NCBI RefSeq assembly: GCF_014633365.1
Contig: NC_068345.1
Location: forward strand, 12,842,058 to 12,906,057
Direction of reading: 5' to 3'
From: Diospyros lotus
Lineage: Eukaryota; Streptophyta; Magnoliopsida; Ericales; Ebenaceae
Length of the DNA: 64,000 bases
A model generated the notes under the pieces. That model did not search any database. It was not told the origin of the DNA and saw nothing but the letters and a program-made list of their open reading frames with translations. Below are positions 11,491 to 23,660 of the stretch, one piece after another (positions within the stretch are counted from its first letter, which is position 1; each line of letters begins with the position of its first letter). Made by a program: the position numbers and the translations under genes.

Positions 11491-11815
11491 AGGTTTTTAA
11501 GATGAAGGAAGAATTGAAGAAATTCTATGAAGAGCAAATCCAACAATTGACTGAGAGTGTAAATTTTTATACATTGTTGTACACGCGTAGTAATATGCTG
11601 ATGGTTAATCGTACTAGGCTAATTAATTTCACGGTTGCTTTGTTCCACAGATTGATTCTAGGATGAAAGAGACTGTCAAGGGACTAATGGAGCTCGAGAA
11701 GGCTGCCCTGTACAAGGCTGAAGAGAGCGTGCAGAGGTTCGATGAACTAATTTGCGATTTGAGAGGTGAGATCCAGAGAGTTCAGCGCAGTCGTAAATGG
11801 TGCGCGATTCTGTAG

Positions 11816-13009
11816 CAATGAACTAATTTGCAAGGCAGATGTTGATGTTCATGGAGTAATTTTGTAATCGCCCTACTATTCATAGGTTTTAGAATAGTGT
11901 TGATAGGTTAGTTGCACTCGCATCTCCAAAGATATGGTTGAACTAATTTCCAAAGATATGGTTGAGGATCTATCCAGGAGCCCTTATACTTGGACACTTA
12001 ATTGCATATGAAGTTTTAGAGAGATTAGAATAGTGGGATCGGAGGCAATATTATCTGTTATCCACTTCCTTAAATACCTTGTGTAGCTATATGAAATGTG
12101 AATTAAGGGAGCTTAACTTCAAGAATGGGCTCTTGTAGAAGGGAAAAGCAAGAGTACACTGGTTCATGCTTCTTCCATAATCTAAAAGAGAAGAAATTTC
12201 GTCAATAATGGGGTGGACATTACTGCCTACTGACTGGAGCACAGGAAGCATATTGGTGATCAATTAATTAGGTATTCATTAGGATTTATTTTTGTGGTGA
12301 AAATACGAAAAATGAAAAAGTATGAATTTATAAGAGACAAGATGGAGATTAAGGCGTGGAAGCCTAATTCCTCATTGCATGCCGATAGATCTGTGATAAG
12401 AGCAACCCATAGAACTATTCCATTCTCCAAAGTTTCCTTGACCAAGTTTGCAATAAGCTAGATAAAAAATGAGTACTTTGGGTAAGGTAAAGATGTTAAT
12501 AAGAAATTCTACCACATTAAGGCAAGGAAGAACGGTGTTGCTTTTAGGATACATTCAAGTGAACAAACTTATGCTCGTTAAAATTAGCCTAAGGGATGTT
12601 AATTCTTGAGGTTTAAGATAGGAGTAAAAATAAATTGGAGAGGAATCAATTGGAAGTGTTGTTTTCAACCTCAATAGTGGAACACGTTTTAAACTCTCAT
12701 TTTAATGGCAAGAAGACTAGATAAATGGATATAGTTGATGGGTACTCATCTAAGTCAAGCACTAAGTTTGTTAAATTATGGAATTACAAAGTCCTACTGA
12801 AGGAAGGCACATGCAGGAGAGCGACTAGAATAGATTGTTGGATATGTAGATTTACAATAGGTTAAAATGATGGTTTGGAAGTTGTTTCTAGGACTTCACT
12901 AATTGGGGAGGAATTTACAAAGAGATTTCAAAATTTTAAAAATTCATGTTGCTTCTGTGGGGATTAGAAGGAAAGATTGCGCACTTCTTGTTGCACTATA
13001 TATCATTTG
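11816..13009. other. Intergenic sequence downstream of AIG1 gene 2
   Basis: No recognisable gene, repeat or RNA. Only short chance ORFs occur. Confidence 0.5.
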
Positions 13010-13694
13010 CACTATAGAAATAAAAAAACGTTTTTAGACACGGAATTTAGAGTTGTAATTTAGTTTCGTCTCTAATAAATTCGGTCTCTATCAAAGATGG
13101 ATATTGAGATGGATGTTTTAGAGACGACTTTAGAAACAAAAATTTTCAGTCTACAAATTAGAAATGAAATTAGTGTTGAAAAGCTTTTCTTTAAATGTTT
13201 TTCGAATTAAAGACAGAATCAGAGATAGAATATTCCATCTCTAATATCAGAGAGAGAAAATTTGTCTTTAAAAGTTTTTTTCCATCAAAGATTGAATCAA
13301 AGACAAATTTTTTTCCGTCTCTGAAGGTTTTTTAGAATCAAAGACGAAAATTTTCATTATGAGTTTTGCTTGCTTTTAGAGATGGATAATTTATGTCTCT
13401 GGTTTCAAAGATGAAAAAATTTTCATCTTTAAAAGTTATTTTGGAGTTGGAGATAGAATTTTTTTGTCTTTAAAATTTGCTTGCTCTCAGAGAGGAAAAA
13501 AATAATTCGTCTTTGAATTTTTTTCTTTAGAAAAAGAATTTTTTTTATCTCTAGTAGAGATTAGATACTAAAAATTTTGTCTCTAATTTGAATAAAGATG
13601 GAAATTTTCATATGTAATTTTTGTCTCTAAATCTCTATGATCGGTTCCAATTATCAGAATCTGCCATGGATAGTGGTCAACAATGCCCTTCTAT

Positions 13695-15119
13695 CACTAC
13701 AAGAAAAATAATTTTTGACAACGGAATTTAGTGATAAAATTCTTTCATCACTAATTAGTGACGGATATTCTATCGCTAATATTTTTAAATATTTTTTTAA
13801 TTTAGCAACGGAAAAATTTGTCCCTAAATTTAGCGACAGAACAAAATCTATAACTAAAAATAAAAAAATTAAATTAAAAATGTAAAACTTTAGCGACGGG
13901 TTATACCCACGGCTAAAAAAGAAAAATAAATTAAATTCAAAATTTAAAATTTAGCGGTGGAACAAATTCTTCGATAAAAAAGAAAAAAATTAAATTAAAA
14001 ATTCAAACTTTATCGATAGAACAAAATTCTTTAGTAAAAAAGAAAAAAATTAAATTAAAAATGTAAAACTTTAGCAATGCTAAAAAAGAAAAATAAATTA
14101 AATTCAAAATTAAGCAACAGAATAAAATTCATCGCTAAAAAAGAAAAAAATAAATTAAAAATATAAAACTTTAACGGCAGGACAAATTTTTCGCTAAAAA
14201 AAATTAAATTCAATATTCAAAATTTAGTGACGGAAGAAACCATTGCTAACAAAGAAAAAAATTAAGTTAAAAATTGAAAACATTAGTGACGGAACAAATT
14301 CGTCGCTAGAAAAGAAAAAAATGAAATTAAGAATTCAAACTTTAGCGACGGAACAAAATTCGTCGCTAAAAAAAATTAAAAATTAAAACTTTAGCGCTGA
14401 CACAAATTTGTCTCTAAAAAAGAAAAAAAATCAAATTAAAAATTTAATATTTAATAACGGAACAAATCCATTGCTAAAAACTAAACAAAATTAAATTAAA
14501 AATTAAAAATTAAATTAAAAGGAAATAATTTAACTATAAAATTTAAAACTTTAGCGACGAAACAGATCCATCGCTAAAAACCAAAAAAATCAAATAAAAA
14601 TTTAACGTGAAATTCATAAAATATTTAAATAAAATTTAAAATTTGATTTGATAACAAAACATTTCATAATTAAATGTAGAATTTGTAAAAATTCTAATTA
14701 AATCCAAAATTAGTGACGAAAAATTTCGGCGTTAAATTGCAAAATTAATAAAGTATAAAATTATAAAATAAAATCAAAATAAGAACAAAATTGTTTACTA
14801 CTAATATAATAATTTATAAACTTCTATTTGAATTAGTAATGAAATAAAAATTAATAAAATTAAAATTAATATTCATTTCTCACTACTAACATTAATATTA
14901 AAATTTTGGAGTGTAAATATAATTCTGGAAAGTTTGGAAGAAAATACTAAAAATATAATTTATGCACATTAATAGTCAAAGATGCTTTTAGATAGGCTGG
15001 CTCGTGCACGCGCATATAGGTGCTTGGTCCTTAAAGGTTAGGGGTTCAATTCCAACTTGTAGCGCTTGGGATTATTACTAGGATTATTATCCCAGCCCGT
15101 GCATTGATTTTTTGTTGTG
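13695..15119. mobile_element. Nested CACTA-like MITE with array of CGTCGCTAAA repeats
   Basis: Begins CACTACAAGAAAAATAATTT and ends near GTTGTG, with flanking TAT/TAG. The flanks rejoin to match the neighbouring repeat unit of the host element (CCCTTCTAGAAAT near 15400), which supports both borders. Between about 13760 and 14740 some fifteen degenerate copies of a unit of about 60 bp carry the pair TTAGCGACGGAACAAA and TTCGTCGCTAAA, each able to fold as a hairpin. No ORF is present. Confidence 0.6.
15043..15053 (+). other. Pol III B-box-like sequence, possible SINE remnant
   Basis: GGTTCAATTCC matches the GGTTCRANNCC internal promoter box of tRNA-derived SINEs. It is preceded at about 40 bp by TGGCTCGTGCACG, only a weak A-box, and no cloverleaf could be drawn. 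Weak call. Confidence 0.25.
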
Positions 15120-16219
15120 TAGAAATAGTAGTCTTTTTCAAAAAAATTAATGTTTAGATCTGTTTCAATTTGGTTTTTAGGTACACCAAGACCATTCCTT
15201 GATAGGTTTTGATCTTCAAAATTTGCCATGAACAGGGACCAGTGATGCTTCTAGAAACATACAACTATTTTTCAAAAATAAATTTTTAAATCTATTAAGA
15301 TCTAACCATTAGATCATTTTGGTTTTTTGGTATATTGGTTACTAGACCATGACTATTCCAATGATTGGTTCCTATCGTAGGAATCTACCATGGATGGTAT
15401 GCCCTTCTAGAAATTGACCTTTCTCTAAAAAAAATTAATTTTTAGATCTATTGATAGGTCATTTTGGCATTTGGGTATGTTGGTCATTAGACCAAGGCGA
15501 TTTCGATGATCGGTTCCGATTGTCAAATTTACCATAGATGGTGGCCTGGGATCAGTAGCAGAAATAAAAATTAATTTTTTACCTCCATAAATAATAATTC
15601 GATCTCTAAATTTTCTTAGTCCATACCTCATCTTAGAGACGAAATTTTTTCTATCTCTAATCTAAAATAAAGACCAAAAAAATTCTATCTATAAATGTAA
15701 ATTTTGATCAATTTTGAAGTCGATTACACAATTAAATTAAAGATAGAAATTTTTTATTTTGAGAAGGAAAAAATCCAGCCTCTAAATAACAATAGAACAA
15801 AAAATTCAACACTAATTGGTTAGCAATAGGCTTTTTAGAAATTGACCAAAATCAGTCTCTAATTCTATATTCTAAAACATTAGAGACGAATTTTTATGGG
15901 TTTAGAAACAGATTTTTTTTGTCTCTAAACTCGGTTTTCTTTCTAGTGTTAGTTGGGTAATTTGGTTTTTCATATGGGGAGTTCACCCAGACAAGTAGAA
16001 TTTTCATGATATTTAGGGATGTGTTTCCTTTATCCTAATTGGCGTGTCATGAGAAAAAAATGACAGAAGGCCGCAAAAGATCTGCGAAAAATGGCTAACA
16101 TGGCTCACAAGGGAACAATGGAGACCACGAAAGTTCTCCGCGAAAAGGCACCCCCATAGCCTAGCCATAGTAGTCATGAGATGGCAGCCCTCATAGCCTA
16201 GCCAAGCGGCTACGCCCCC

Positions 16220-16237
16220 GGGGGGGGGGGGGGGGGG
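16220..16237 (+). repeat. Poly(G) run
   Basis: Eighteen consecutive G after five C. Length in such runs is often unreliable in assembled sequence. Confidence 0.9.
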
Positions 16238-16699
16238 CGTCCGACATGCGACCTAGTTATGTGGGAGGCCTTGTAGCCCTACCGGGCAACTATGGGGCTA
16301 GCCCCCATGGCTCGGCCTCGCAACCGTGGGGGCATCTAGACAGCCCTGCGCGTGCGCACCTTTGCGACCCTGTCGCGTGTGTAATCTTGTAGCCTTGTTG
16401 TGTGGCCTCAAACTACGCTCCACAAGGGGTTTCCTCGCCTCCTTGGTGGTGACACTACTACCAAAGCATTTCCTTGAATACGAAGAGGAGGGTCCCACAC
16501 AACATGTAAACTAGATAACTTTGATATTCGAAAATCCTTCTAGGAAAGGGACAAACAATATCATCCAAAATGAATTATATCCCAAAAGGGTAAGAAAAAC
16601 ACTATCTATAAGAATGCTAGCTAGGTTCAGAAATATCAAGATATACGTTATCTATAAGAGTTATAATCCTGAACTACTTGAGATTATTCCATGTTCCTC

Positions 16700-16707
16700 T
16701 ATAAATA
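16700..16707 (+). promoter_or_regulatory. TATA box of degenerate LTR
   Basis: TATAAATA in the context CCTCTATAAATAGGCAG, about 130 bp before the putative LTR end, a normal place for an LTR core promoter. Confidence 0.45.
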
Positions 16708-16835
16708 GGCAGACATTCATTCCAAAAAAAGATACATCTCTGAAATTAGTGTGTTCTTTCGTGCAGACTTAGGTGGCTAGCTAGATGACAATGTTTTCTG
16801 TCAAATAAATTCATTGTTGTATCTTGACAACAACA

Positions 16836-17669
16836 ATTAGTGCTGTTTGTGGGAAGTCATACGAAAAGCTAACAAATCAACTTGCAATGGCCTAGACCAG
16901 GAGTATCACTAATCAATAGAGTAAAGAAGGAGCAAAGGCTCATTCCCTGAGCTATTCACTTAGGGCACAAGATGGTATCTCACTCCCTGTTGAAAATACT
17001 CCTTACACTGTTGATTTTTAAAAGACAAAAAGTTTGCATAAAATACTCAAGTAGGAGCAACGACCGAGGGGTGAACGGCGATGGCGGCAGCGGCGGCCAG
17101 TGACGACAGCTCCTTCATTCTCTTGCTAGGTGTATGTATATTGTGTATGTATATTTAATTTATTGTTTGAAAATTTTGTGTATGTATATTTGATTTATTT
17201 TTTGAATATGCGTATATTTGATTATTTTATGTAATTGATTATTAATTCGTGTATTTGGTTATTGATTATCTGCATGTGTGTATGTGATTATTTCCATAAA
17301 AAATAATGGCAATCAAACACCAAAAGTTGAAAAAATATAATAATTTCTAGGTAGAAAATTAAGCTAATCAAACACCGTCAATTGACATTTTCCTTGAAAT
17401 TTAATTCTAGGCAATTCAATTGCCTAGAAAATATTTTTTTCCCATGAAAATCCATGCTTGCAATCAAACATACTCTAACAAAAAAAGACAAAATTGTTTC
17501 CTGTAATCAACATTCAACAATATAATTTAGTATGTTTCAAGTGTAACATTCAAGGTAATCGACATTCTAATAAGTTACTATTTTCAAGTTTCAAGTGCAA
17601 CATTCTAATTACATACCATTTTCAAGTTTCAAGTACAACATCCTTTAAGAATACTTAGATCTGATCATA
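16836..17669. other. Decayed retrotransposon interior, no usable ORF
   Basis: Contains the gag-like remnant after 16888, a short G-rich stretch of GGCGG triplets near 17080, and AT-rich sequence with GTATGTATATTTGATT repeats near 17130-17280. From 17450 to 17669 it probably belongs to the leader of the minus-strand LTR element that starts at 18220. Confidence 0.35.
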
Positions 17670-18220
17670 TGCAGTGGAACAAAAATTAATTTTTATAGGT
17701 ATCATATTTTTTAGAATATATGATTTACAAAACGAAGAATACTTGTTGACAAAATTTGATTTCTATCTTGGGTCATCCATTGTTAAATCCTCCAAGTGTA
17801 GGATGTCGAGTTGGTCTACCCGAAATCACTTTTATCTAAAAGGGTCTCGAGAGAAGAAGCATAATTTCTTTAAAAAACTTTCTAATTAAAATTGAATTCA
17901 TTCTTTTGATTTAGTGTTTATGATCCTATTTATATAGCACCATGGAAAACCATAAGTGCCATTGGACCAGTCTTAATGTGCTAGCAAAAAGTCCGATCCA
18001 ATTATTAATAATTAAATAATTCTATTCATAATATAATTATTTAATTATTTTGATTTATCTAATAAATAAATAAACCAAAATTAGTAATTCCAAAAATTAT
18101 TAATATATCATTCTTCTCTTTAAAAGTGATTTTTTTTGTGGGACTTTTTAAATTCACAATAAAATTAGCAACGAGAATAATTAATTGTTAATTCTCGTAA
18201 ATCATAAGTGATATCCAACA
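17670..18220 (-). mobile_element. Probable copia-type LTR, minus strand, with primer site
   Basis: On the minus strand it begins TGTTGGATATCACTTATG and ends GTTCCACTGCA. Directly after it (plus 17657-17669) the sequence is a decayed tRNA-iMet primer complement (ATGATCAGATC for TGGTATCAGAGC). A minus-strand TATA box (GCTATATAAATAGG, about 17925-17937) sits in the middle, as expected. No polymerase ORF remains to the left, so only the 5' end of a dead element is left. Confidence 0.5.
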
Positions 18221-18775
18221 ATATGTCATGATTACTAAATTTAATGTGAAGCAAGTATAAAAAATATTTTACTACGATACCATGTAATACAGTTTGTCTA
18301 TCATCCTATATCCCGACAAAATATATGATCATGGACAACAAGTCAAATCTCTTAATCTCATCATATGATCAAATTCAAAATTAATCTTGACTAATATGAC
18401 ATAACCTTATGGAACACACATTCCATCGTCATATTAGCAAGATCTTATTCTTTTTGATATAGCAAGATCCTTTTCGTTGATTTCCATTTGTATAGCTCGA
18501 TTTCCTTTGAATGTGGTGCCTCAAATTAGTTTGTTGTGGGTTCTTGGATCCTTGAATTTCTACCTTAACGTTGGGGAGTATGTTAGCCCTTTGTTTGTAT
18601 TTTGAATCGCCATCCTTGGAAAAAAATGTGAATAAACATTTAAACACTCAAATGGAGTCTTGGTTCACTCCATGTTTTTAAGGAATGATGAGTTGTTTGT
18701 TAATGTTTAGTGGTGTACAAGAATATGGACTTCTTGCACACATTTTCGCTATAATCTTAGGTTTTGCGTTGAGAC
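18221..18775. other. Unassigned repeat-like sequence
   Basis: No ORF or known feature recognised. It probably belongs to the unknown element that carries the hairpin array (18776-19103 and 35441 onward), into which the gypsy element at 19104 inserted. Confidence 0.35.
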
Positions 18776-19103
18776 CTGTCGACCGGTTTGGTGATACCTA
18801 TCAATCGTTTGGAGTTTTTGTATTCTGTCAGTCGATAGATTCCTTCCATCTGTCGACCGGTTTGGTGATACCTATCAATCGTTTGGAGTTTTTGTATTCT
18901 GTCAGTCGATAGATTCCTTCCATCTGTCGACCGATCTTGTTTTGCCATTCTGTCAGTTGATAGTTTCTATCATTTGTCGACCGACATTTATAGCGAATTC
19001 CTTCAGTCGACCAATAGTGGGTAATCTTTCAACCGTTGGGTTGGTTCAAGGGCTGGTAGTTGACAGATCTCCTTCATCTGTCGATCGATTGAGCTATTCT
19101 TGT
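18776..19103. repeat. GTCGACAGAT hairpin array, left part
   Basis: A 74-bp unit (18776-18849) is repeated perfectly or nearly so at 18850-18923. Each unit contains GTCGATAGAT, a loop TCCTTCC and ATCTGTCGAC, a near-perfect stem of about 10 bp. More diverged copies follow near 18955 and 19056. The array is cut at 19103/35441 by the gypsy element and continues to about 35650. Confidence 0.8.
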
Positions 19104-19624
19104 TGATGAGGGAGAACCATTCGCATTCATAATTACTCCTATGCAACTAGTAATGATAAAGACATATGTTCGCCAAGGACCAATCTAAGGTCGCTATCCA
19201 ACCTGAGTTTGGGAAGGACACATGGCAGAAGCGTCTCAACAAATTGGCTCAACAAAGATTCTTTGGATTCCTCAGCATCAATCATTGCTCCAAGGATCGT
19301 GGAGATAGGGATTATCCCGAACCCCTCGAAAATGATTATCATATCCATATCATTAAGATCATGGCTCCACAAGGGGCGGGATCCAAATCCTGGTGATCCG
19401 AAAATGGAATTCTTATCTTGACACGAGGATAAAAAGAAGGCAACTAAGACGGGTAAGGGGACTCCTCTCTTTTTCCTAAGTTCTCTACTGCATACTGAAA
19501 ATTGGTGATAGACCGGTGAACTGACTTGATCGTTGGAGTGATGACGGGGGAGCAAGTCCTTAACTTCATCTTTTGCAGGTACTTGGTCTGAGGTAGGAGA
19601 GGGTGATCAACTTTCGCATCATCA
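19104..19624 (+). repeat. gypsy 5' LTR (521 bp)
   Basis: TGATGAGG...GCATCATCA, matching the 3' LTR halves at 25378-25662 and 35187-35435 (285 + 249 = 534 bp) along its full length with scattered differences. Confidence 0.9.
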
Positions 19625-19627
19625 TTT

Positions 19628-19645
19628 TGGTGCCCACCGTGGGGT
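19628..19645 (+). other. Primer-binding-site-like sequence
   Basis: TGGTGCCCACCGTGGGG begins 3 bases after the 5' LTR, like the TGGCGCCCACCGTGGGG common after plant gypsy LTRs. I did not assign the tRNA. Confidence 0.6.
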
Positions 19646-19712
19646 TGGGGCATTTTTATTTTTGTCTCTCCAGTACGCTTTCCCTCGACGTTCAGGTTCT
19701 TTCTCTGTCTTA

Positions 19713-20975
19713 ATGGCAACTAGAAGGCAAAAATCTCAAGCTCCTGGTGGTAACCCTACCCCGGAGTCGAGTCGGAACAATCCCTCAAGGAGCCAGCATG
19801 GGAAAGAGCATAGCCCGGACAATCCTCCTCCCCTGCTTGATCGGATTACGCTTTTGGAGAATCAGGTCCAACGTCTAACAAAGTTGCTCACCAACTTCCT
19901 GGACTACCAGCACCAACTTCCTGCATGAGGTGGACCTTCGAGGATTGGGGTAGGAAGATAAACAAAGGGAGGCCGAAGAATCTTCCAGCATGTCGCATGC
20001 ACAATAACAAGAAAGAAGGTTGCGTCAGCTGGAGAAGGAGATTGCAGCTCTAAAGCCAAAGCAAGGAGAGTCCTGTGGGATGGTTGTGAACTAGCCCCTC
20101 AGTCCGGAGATTATGGCTGCAGTGTTACCAGAGCACCTTCGCATTCCAGCTATCAAGCCCTATGTAGGGACTACTGACCTAATGGATCACCTGGATCTTT
20201 TTACTTCTCATATGATGGTGCAAGACGCGTCCAATGCAATGTGGTGTAGAGTCTTCCTGGCTACACTGGAAGGGCATGCGTGCTTCTGGTACTCAAATCT
20301 GGTCCATCACTCAATAGCCAACTTCGCGCAGCATCGGGGTAGTTTCTTGGCTCACTTTGCACCTCTTTGGAGGTATTAGAGATCCACTATGGCTCTCGTT
20401 AGCCTAAAGAAAAACCAAGGCAAATCCTTGAACAATTTCGTGTTAAGGTTTAATATGGAGGCCTTGAGTATCGAGAACTTCGACCATAGTGTGGCTATAG
20501 TGGCATTCCAAAATGCCCTAAGGCCCGGCCCATTCGCTCAGTCATTGGCCAAAACTCCCCCACTCACGTTCATAGATATCCTTGGCTGGGCAACAAAGTA
20601 TATTAATGCCGAGGAAGTTATGTAGGCGAAGAGAGCAGAATACACCGAGAAGAAGGAGAAAAAGAAACATCCTTAAAAGAATAAGAGTGAAGGTAAAAGG
20701 AAGGATCACAAAGAGAAGCATCGTCCTCGGTGGGAGTCAAGTAGTTTTACCCCCCTAAATACTCTGAGAGCAGAGATCCTTGCCATTATCGGGGGCAAGG
20801 ACTATTTGAAGAAACTACTGCCAATAAGGGCACCATCCAATAAAAGGAACCAAAATAAATATTGTCACTTCCATCGAGATCATGGACACGATACGGAAGA
20901 ATGCCACTAGTTGAAAGAGGAGATTCAGGAGCTCATTAATCGGGGTTTCCTCAAAAGTTTTGTGGCTAAGGAGGC
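19713..20975 (+). pseudogene. gypsy gag remnant
   Basis: Starts at ATG 19713 (MATRRQKSQAPGGNP) with a predicted coiled coil near LLDRITLLENQVQRL. Stops and frame changes follow. The segment 20113-20625 has the retrotransposon gag core: LRIPAIKPYVGTTDLMDHLD, CFWYSNL, and KKNQGKSLNNFVLRFNMEAL. A C-H-H-C cluster (CHFHRDHGHDTEEC, near 20860-20910) stands where a zinc knuckle usually lies, followed by a stop and LKEEIQELINRGFL. Capsid-forming role by family; this copy is dead. Confidence 0.8.
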
Positions 20976-21199
20976 AGATCCTTGAAGGGGGCGAGATAGA
21001 CGTTCGCGAAGTCTTTTCCCCAGGTAGGATTAAGTTGAGGAGAGAGAGCACGTTCGAAAGAGAGAGACCACCACAAGCAGGAGAAGATCATCCACAGCCC
21101 CTAGTGTTCCATATCCTCACCACGGGGAAGTCCTGGGAGCGAAGGGCGAGGGGGATTCGAGAGTGAGTTGAACCTCGGGGATTAAGAGGTTAAAGAGAG

Positions 21200-21600
21200 G
21201 GGATACAATCTCCTTTTCAAATAATGACCTCCCAGGGTATCCGAACCGAAACAATCCATTGGTGATAACAGTCGAGCTTGGAAAATGGGAGCTTCGGTGG
21301 ATCTTAGTAGATCCGGGCAGTTCTTTGGAGATCTTGTACAAGCAAGCCTTCTTCGGCATGGGATACCGAATGGAGTAACTGAGACCAACCCCATCCCCTT
21401 GGTCAGATTTGATAGGGAAGTACTGTATTTTGATGGTGTCATTCAGCTTCTGTTGATTATGGGAAGGGGTTCCCGAACCTCTCAAGTCATACTAGATATC
21501 TTGGTGGAAGATGTGCCTACAGCTTATAACATGATCCTAGGAAGGTCAGCCTCAACGCTCTTCAGGCTATTCCTAGCACGTATCACATGATGATGAAGTT
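21200..21600 (+). pseudogene. gypsy aspartic protease region remnant
   Basis: Frame 21285-21590 gives MGASVDLSRSGQFFGDLV, where the protease usually has VDxGSSADIL, then FDREVLYFDGVI and AYNMILGRSA, the end of the retropepsin-like domain. The catalytic triad is damaged. It lies between gag and RT as expected. Confidence 0.65.
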
Positions 21601-21879
21601 CCCCATAGCTAATGGGGTAGGAGAAGTGCGAGGAGATTTGTGTTCAGCCCGAGAATGTTATATGGCATCCATAGGTGTGGAAAGGGGTGTAGAGATCCCG
21701 TGAGGGAAGAAGAAGGAGAATTCGCCGCGGGGGGAAACTTTTGGTCATAAAAAGGACTCAGAAGGAGAAAAATTGGGGGAACCCCTACCAGCCCTTAGTT
21801 TCTTGCTGGAGGGGACGGGGGATCTGAAAACGGCAAAGCCCGTGGACAAGCTCGAGGAGGTACCTTTGAGGGAAGGTCA

Positions 21880-23660
21880 TCCTGATTGATGTATCAAGAT
21901 AAGCGCTGAGCTGAAAGATCCCTTGAGGGATTAAATTTTATCCCTCTTGCAGTAGTGCGCGGATGTCTTCACATGGACAGCTCAAGACATGCCAGGGGTT
22001 GATTCGAAGGTCATGACGCATAGGCTGGGAATACGTTCGGGTTTCTGACCTATCAAATAGAAGAAATGAAGTTTTGCCCCGGAGAGAGCCAAAGCAATTG
22101 AGGAAGAAGTGGAGAAGCTGATGGAGGCGCAGTACATTCAGGAAGTTGATTATGTCGATTGGTTAGCAAATGTGGTGTTGGTACCCAAGGGAAAGGGAAA
22201 ATTGAGGGTTTGCATCGACTTCACTAACCTTAACAAGGCTTGCCAGAAGGATAGTTATCCCCTTCCTCAGATAGATGCCTTAATTGACGAAACAGCTGGG
22301 TGTTTACTGATGAGTTTTCCAAACACCTTTTAGCAATACCACCAAATTTTGCTGTACCCCGAGGATCAGGAAAAGACAACGTTCATCACTAATAAAGAAA
22401 CCTACTATTACACAGTAATGCCTTTCAAGTTGAAGAATACTAGGGCCACCTACCAGCGTTTGGTGAACAAGGTTTTCCAACATTAGCTAGGCCAAAATAT
22501 GGAGGCTTATGTAAACGACATGTTGGTGAAAAGTCTTGTTGCCGAGCACCATCCTGTAGACTTCGAATAATGCTTCCAAACTCTTCATAAGTTTCATATA
22601 AAAATTAATCTTGTCTATCACTGAGGGATTGAGGTGAACCCAGCGAAGGTTAAAGCCATTCTAGACATGCTAGCCCCAAGGAACATCAGGGAAGCACAGA
22701 GCCTAATAGGAAGAATGACGGCTTTAGGGCGATTCCTCTCTCGTTTGGCCGAGAAGGGTCTTCCTTTCTATAAGGCCCTGTTGAAGGCAAAGAATTTTGT
22801 CTGGGACAATGAATGTCAAGAAGCTTTCAACAAGCTGAAGGAACATTTGGCCTCACCTCCAGTCCTCACCAAGCCTAAGTAAGGGGAACCGTTGTATCTT
22901 TATTTAGCAGTAGCCGAAGAGACCGTAAGTTCAGTGCTAGTTTGAGAAGAACACAAAAGGCAGAGGCCTATTTATTACACTAATAAGTAGTTGATAGGGG
23001 CTAAGGTTCAATATTCTCCCATGGAGAAGTTGGCCTTTTCCTTGATAATCTCGATGAGAAAACTTTGACCTTACTTTCAAGCTCATACTATTATTGTGCT
23101 ACCAACCTTTGAGGCAGGTACTTAGAAAACTAAAGCTCTCAGGGAGAATGTTAAAATGGGTGATGGAGCTCGTGACTGTTGATATTGATTATAGGTCTCG
23201 ACCTGCTATTAAGGCTTAGGCACTTGCAAATTTTATCGCCGAAGGGTTTGGATGTCAGGAGGCTTCGAGGGCTAAGCATTGGTCCCAGGCTTGGGGCCTG
23301 GTTGTACGAAATAAGAAAACCCGAAGGAAAAACCAAGCGGATGACATTACCCTTAGAATCTCGGTGCAATAATCAGGGTCGCTCGTGGCAGGCGAAGCAC
23401 TAGAAATTGCCAGGGTCCTCGAATGCTTCGGGAGTTGTGGGCCTTGGCCGAAGAAGGGGAGAGGGCAGTCTCAACACTCTGTCATTTCACCATTCGGGTC
23501 AGAATCTCCTTAGTGGACAACGCAAAAGCCTCCTCTAACGAGGCTTTCCCTGTTAATCCCGGGCACCCCTCCGGTGATAGAGACATTAATATCCGCTTAA
23601 AAATAGAAGAGATTGGAATGGTAGGATGCGTTATGGTTGACTCTGTACCTACAGGCGGCT
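21880..23660 (+). pseudogene. gypsy reverse transcriptase and RNase H remnant
   Basis: RT: EEVEKLMEAQYIQEVDYVDW, KGKLRVCIDFTNLNKAC and DSYPLPQIDALID (22090-22300). The active-site box near 22510 reads YVND in place of YVDD. RT thumb and connection at 22634-22882: NPAKVKAILDML, REAQSLIGRMTALGRFLSR, CQEAFNKLKEHL. RNase H follows, with stops, near 22890-23110 (YLAVAEETVSSVLV, QYSPMEKLAFSLI). Multiple stops and frameshifts; no integrase domain after it. Confidence 0.82.

Larger units (their letters stand above)
9324..11815 (+). pseudogene. AIG1/IAN GTPase gene 2, disrupted
   Basis: Avirulence-induced-gene (AIG1/GIMAP) family GTPase; members bind GTP and are linked to plant defence and stress. 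Exons read from splice sites and homology: 9324-9594, 9701-9975, 10073-10298, 10405 to about 10450, about 11490-11558, and 11651-11815. The N-terminus is a polyglycine tract (residues 11-18), then P-loop GRTGNGKS (39-46), SATGNSILG, DTPG at the exon 1/2 junction and FTGGD in exon 2. The last exon ends KWCAIL, a CaaX-type prenylation motif. Two lesions break it: exon 3 holds a 61-bp tandem duplication (226 bp instead of 165) that brings a stop near 10257, and exon 4 is split by about 1.04 kb of gypsy-derived sequence. A truncated GTPase domain could still be made. Confidence 0.88.
13010..15948. mobile_element. Non-autonomous CACTA-like element
   Basis: Left end CACTATAGAAA...TTTTTAGACACGG and right end, read inverted, CACTAGAAAGAAAACCGAG. 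Flanks TTG and TTA fit an imperfect 3-bp duplication. The interior near both ends is full of short inverted motifs built on AGAGACRAAAWTTT and TCTCTAA, the subterminal repeats usual for CACTA elements. No transposase is visible. A 40-60 bp motif (GGTTCC...ATCTACCATGGATGG) recurs near 13640, 15345 and 15510. A second element (13695-15119) is nested inside. Confidence 0.65.
16044..16835 (+). mobile_element. Degenerate gypsy-type LTR with gag-start remnant after it
   Basis: Starts TGTCATGAG and ends about TTGACAACAACA, followed by ATTAGTGCTGTTTGTGGGAA, which resembles the primer region (GGCGCCGTTTGTGGGAA type) found after many plant gypsy LTRs. A TATAAATA box lies at 16700-16707. Shortly after, at 16888, an ATG opens a stop-riddled frame with TRSITN, like a gag N-terminus. 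The element is heavily decayed and its other LTR was not found; the left border is uncertain. Confidence 0.45.

Noticed and set aside
18776..18931. CRISPR-like repeat array
   Set aside because: Units are adjacent copies of a 74-bp sequence with no unique spacers, in plant nuclear DNA.
19139..19719. Minus-strand frames in the gypsy 5' LTR (and 25413-25658)
   Set aside because: They lie in both LTR copies without family similarity; LTR sequence is non-coding here.
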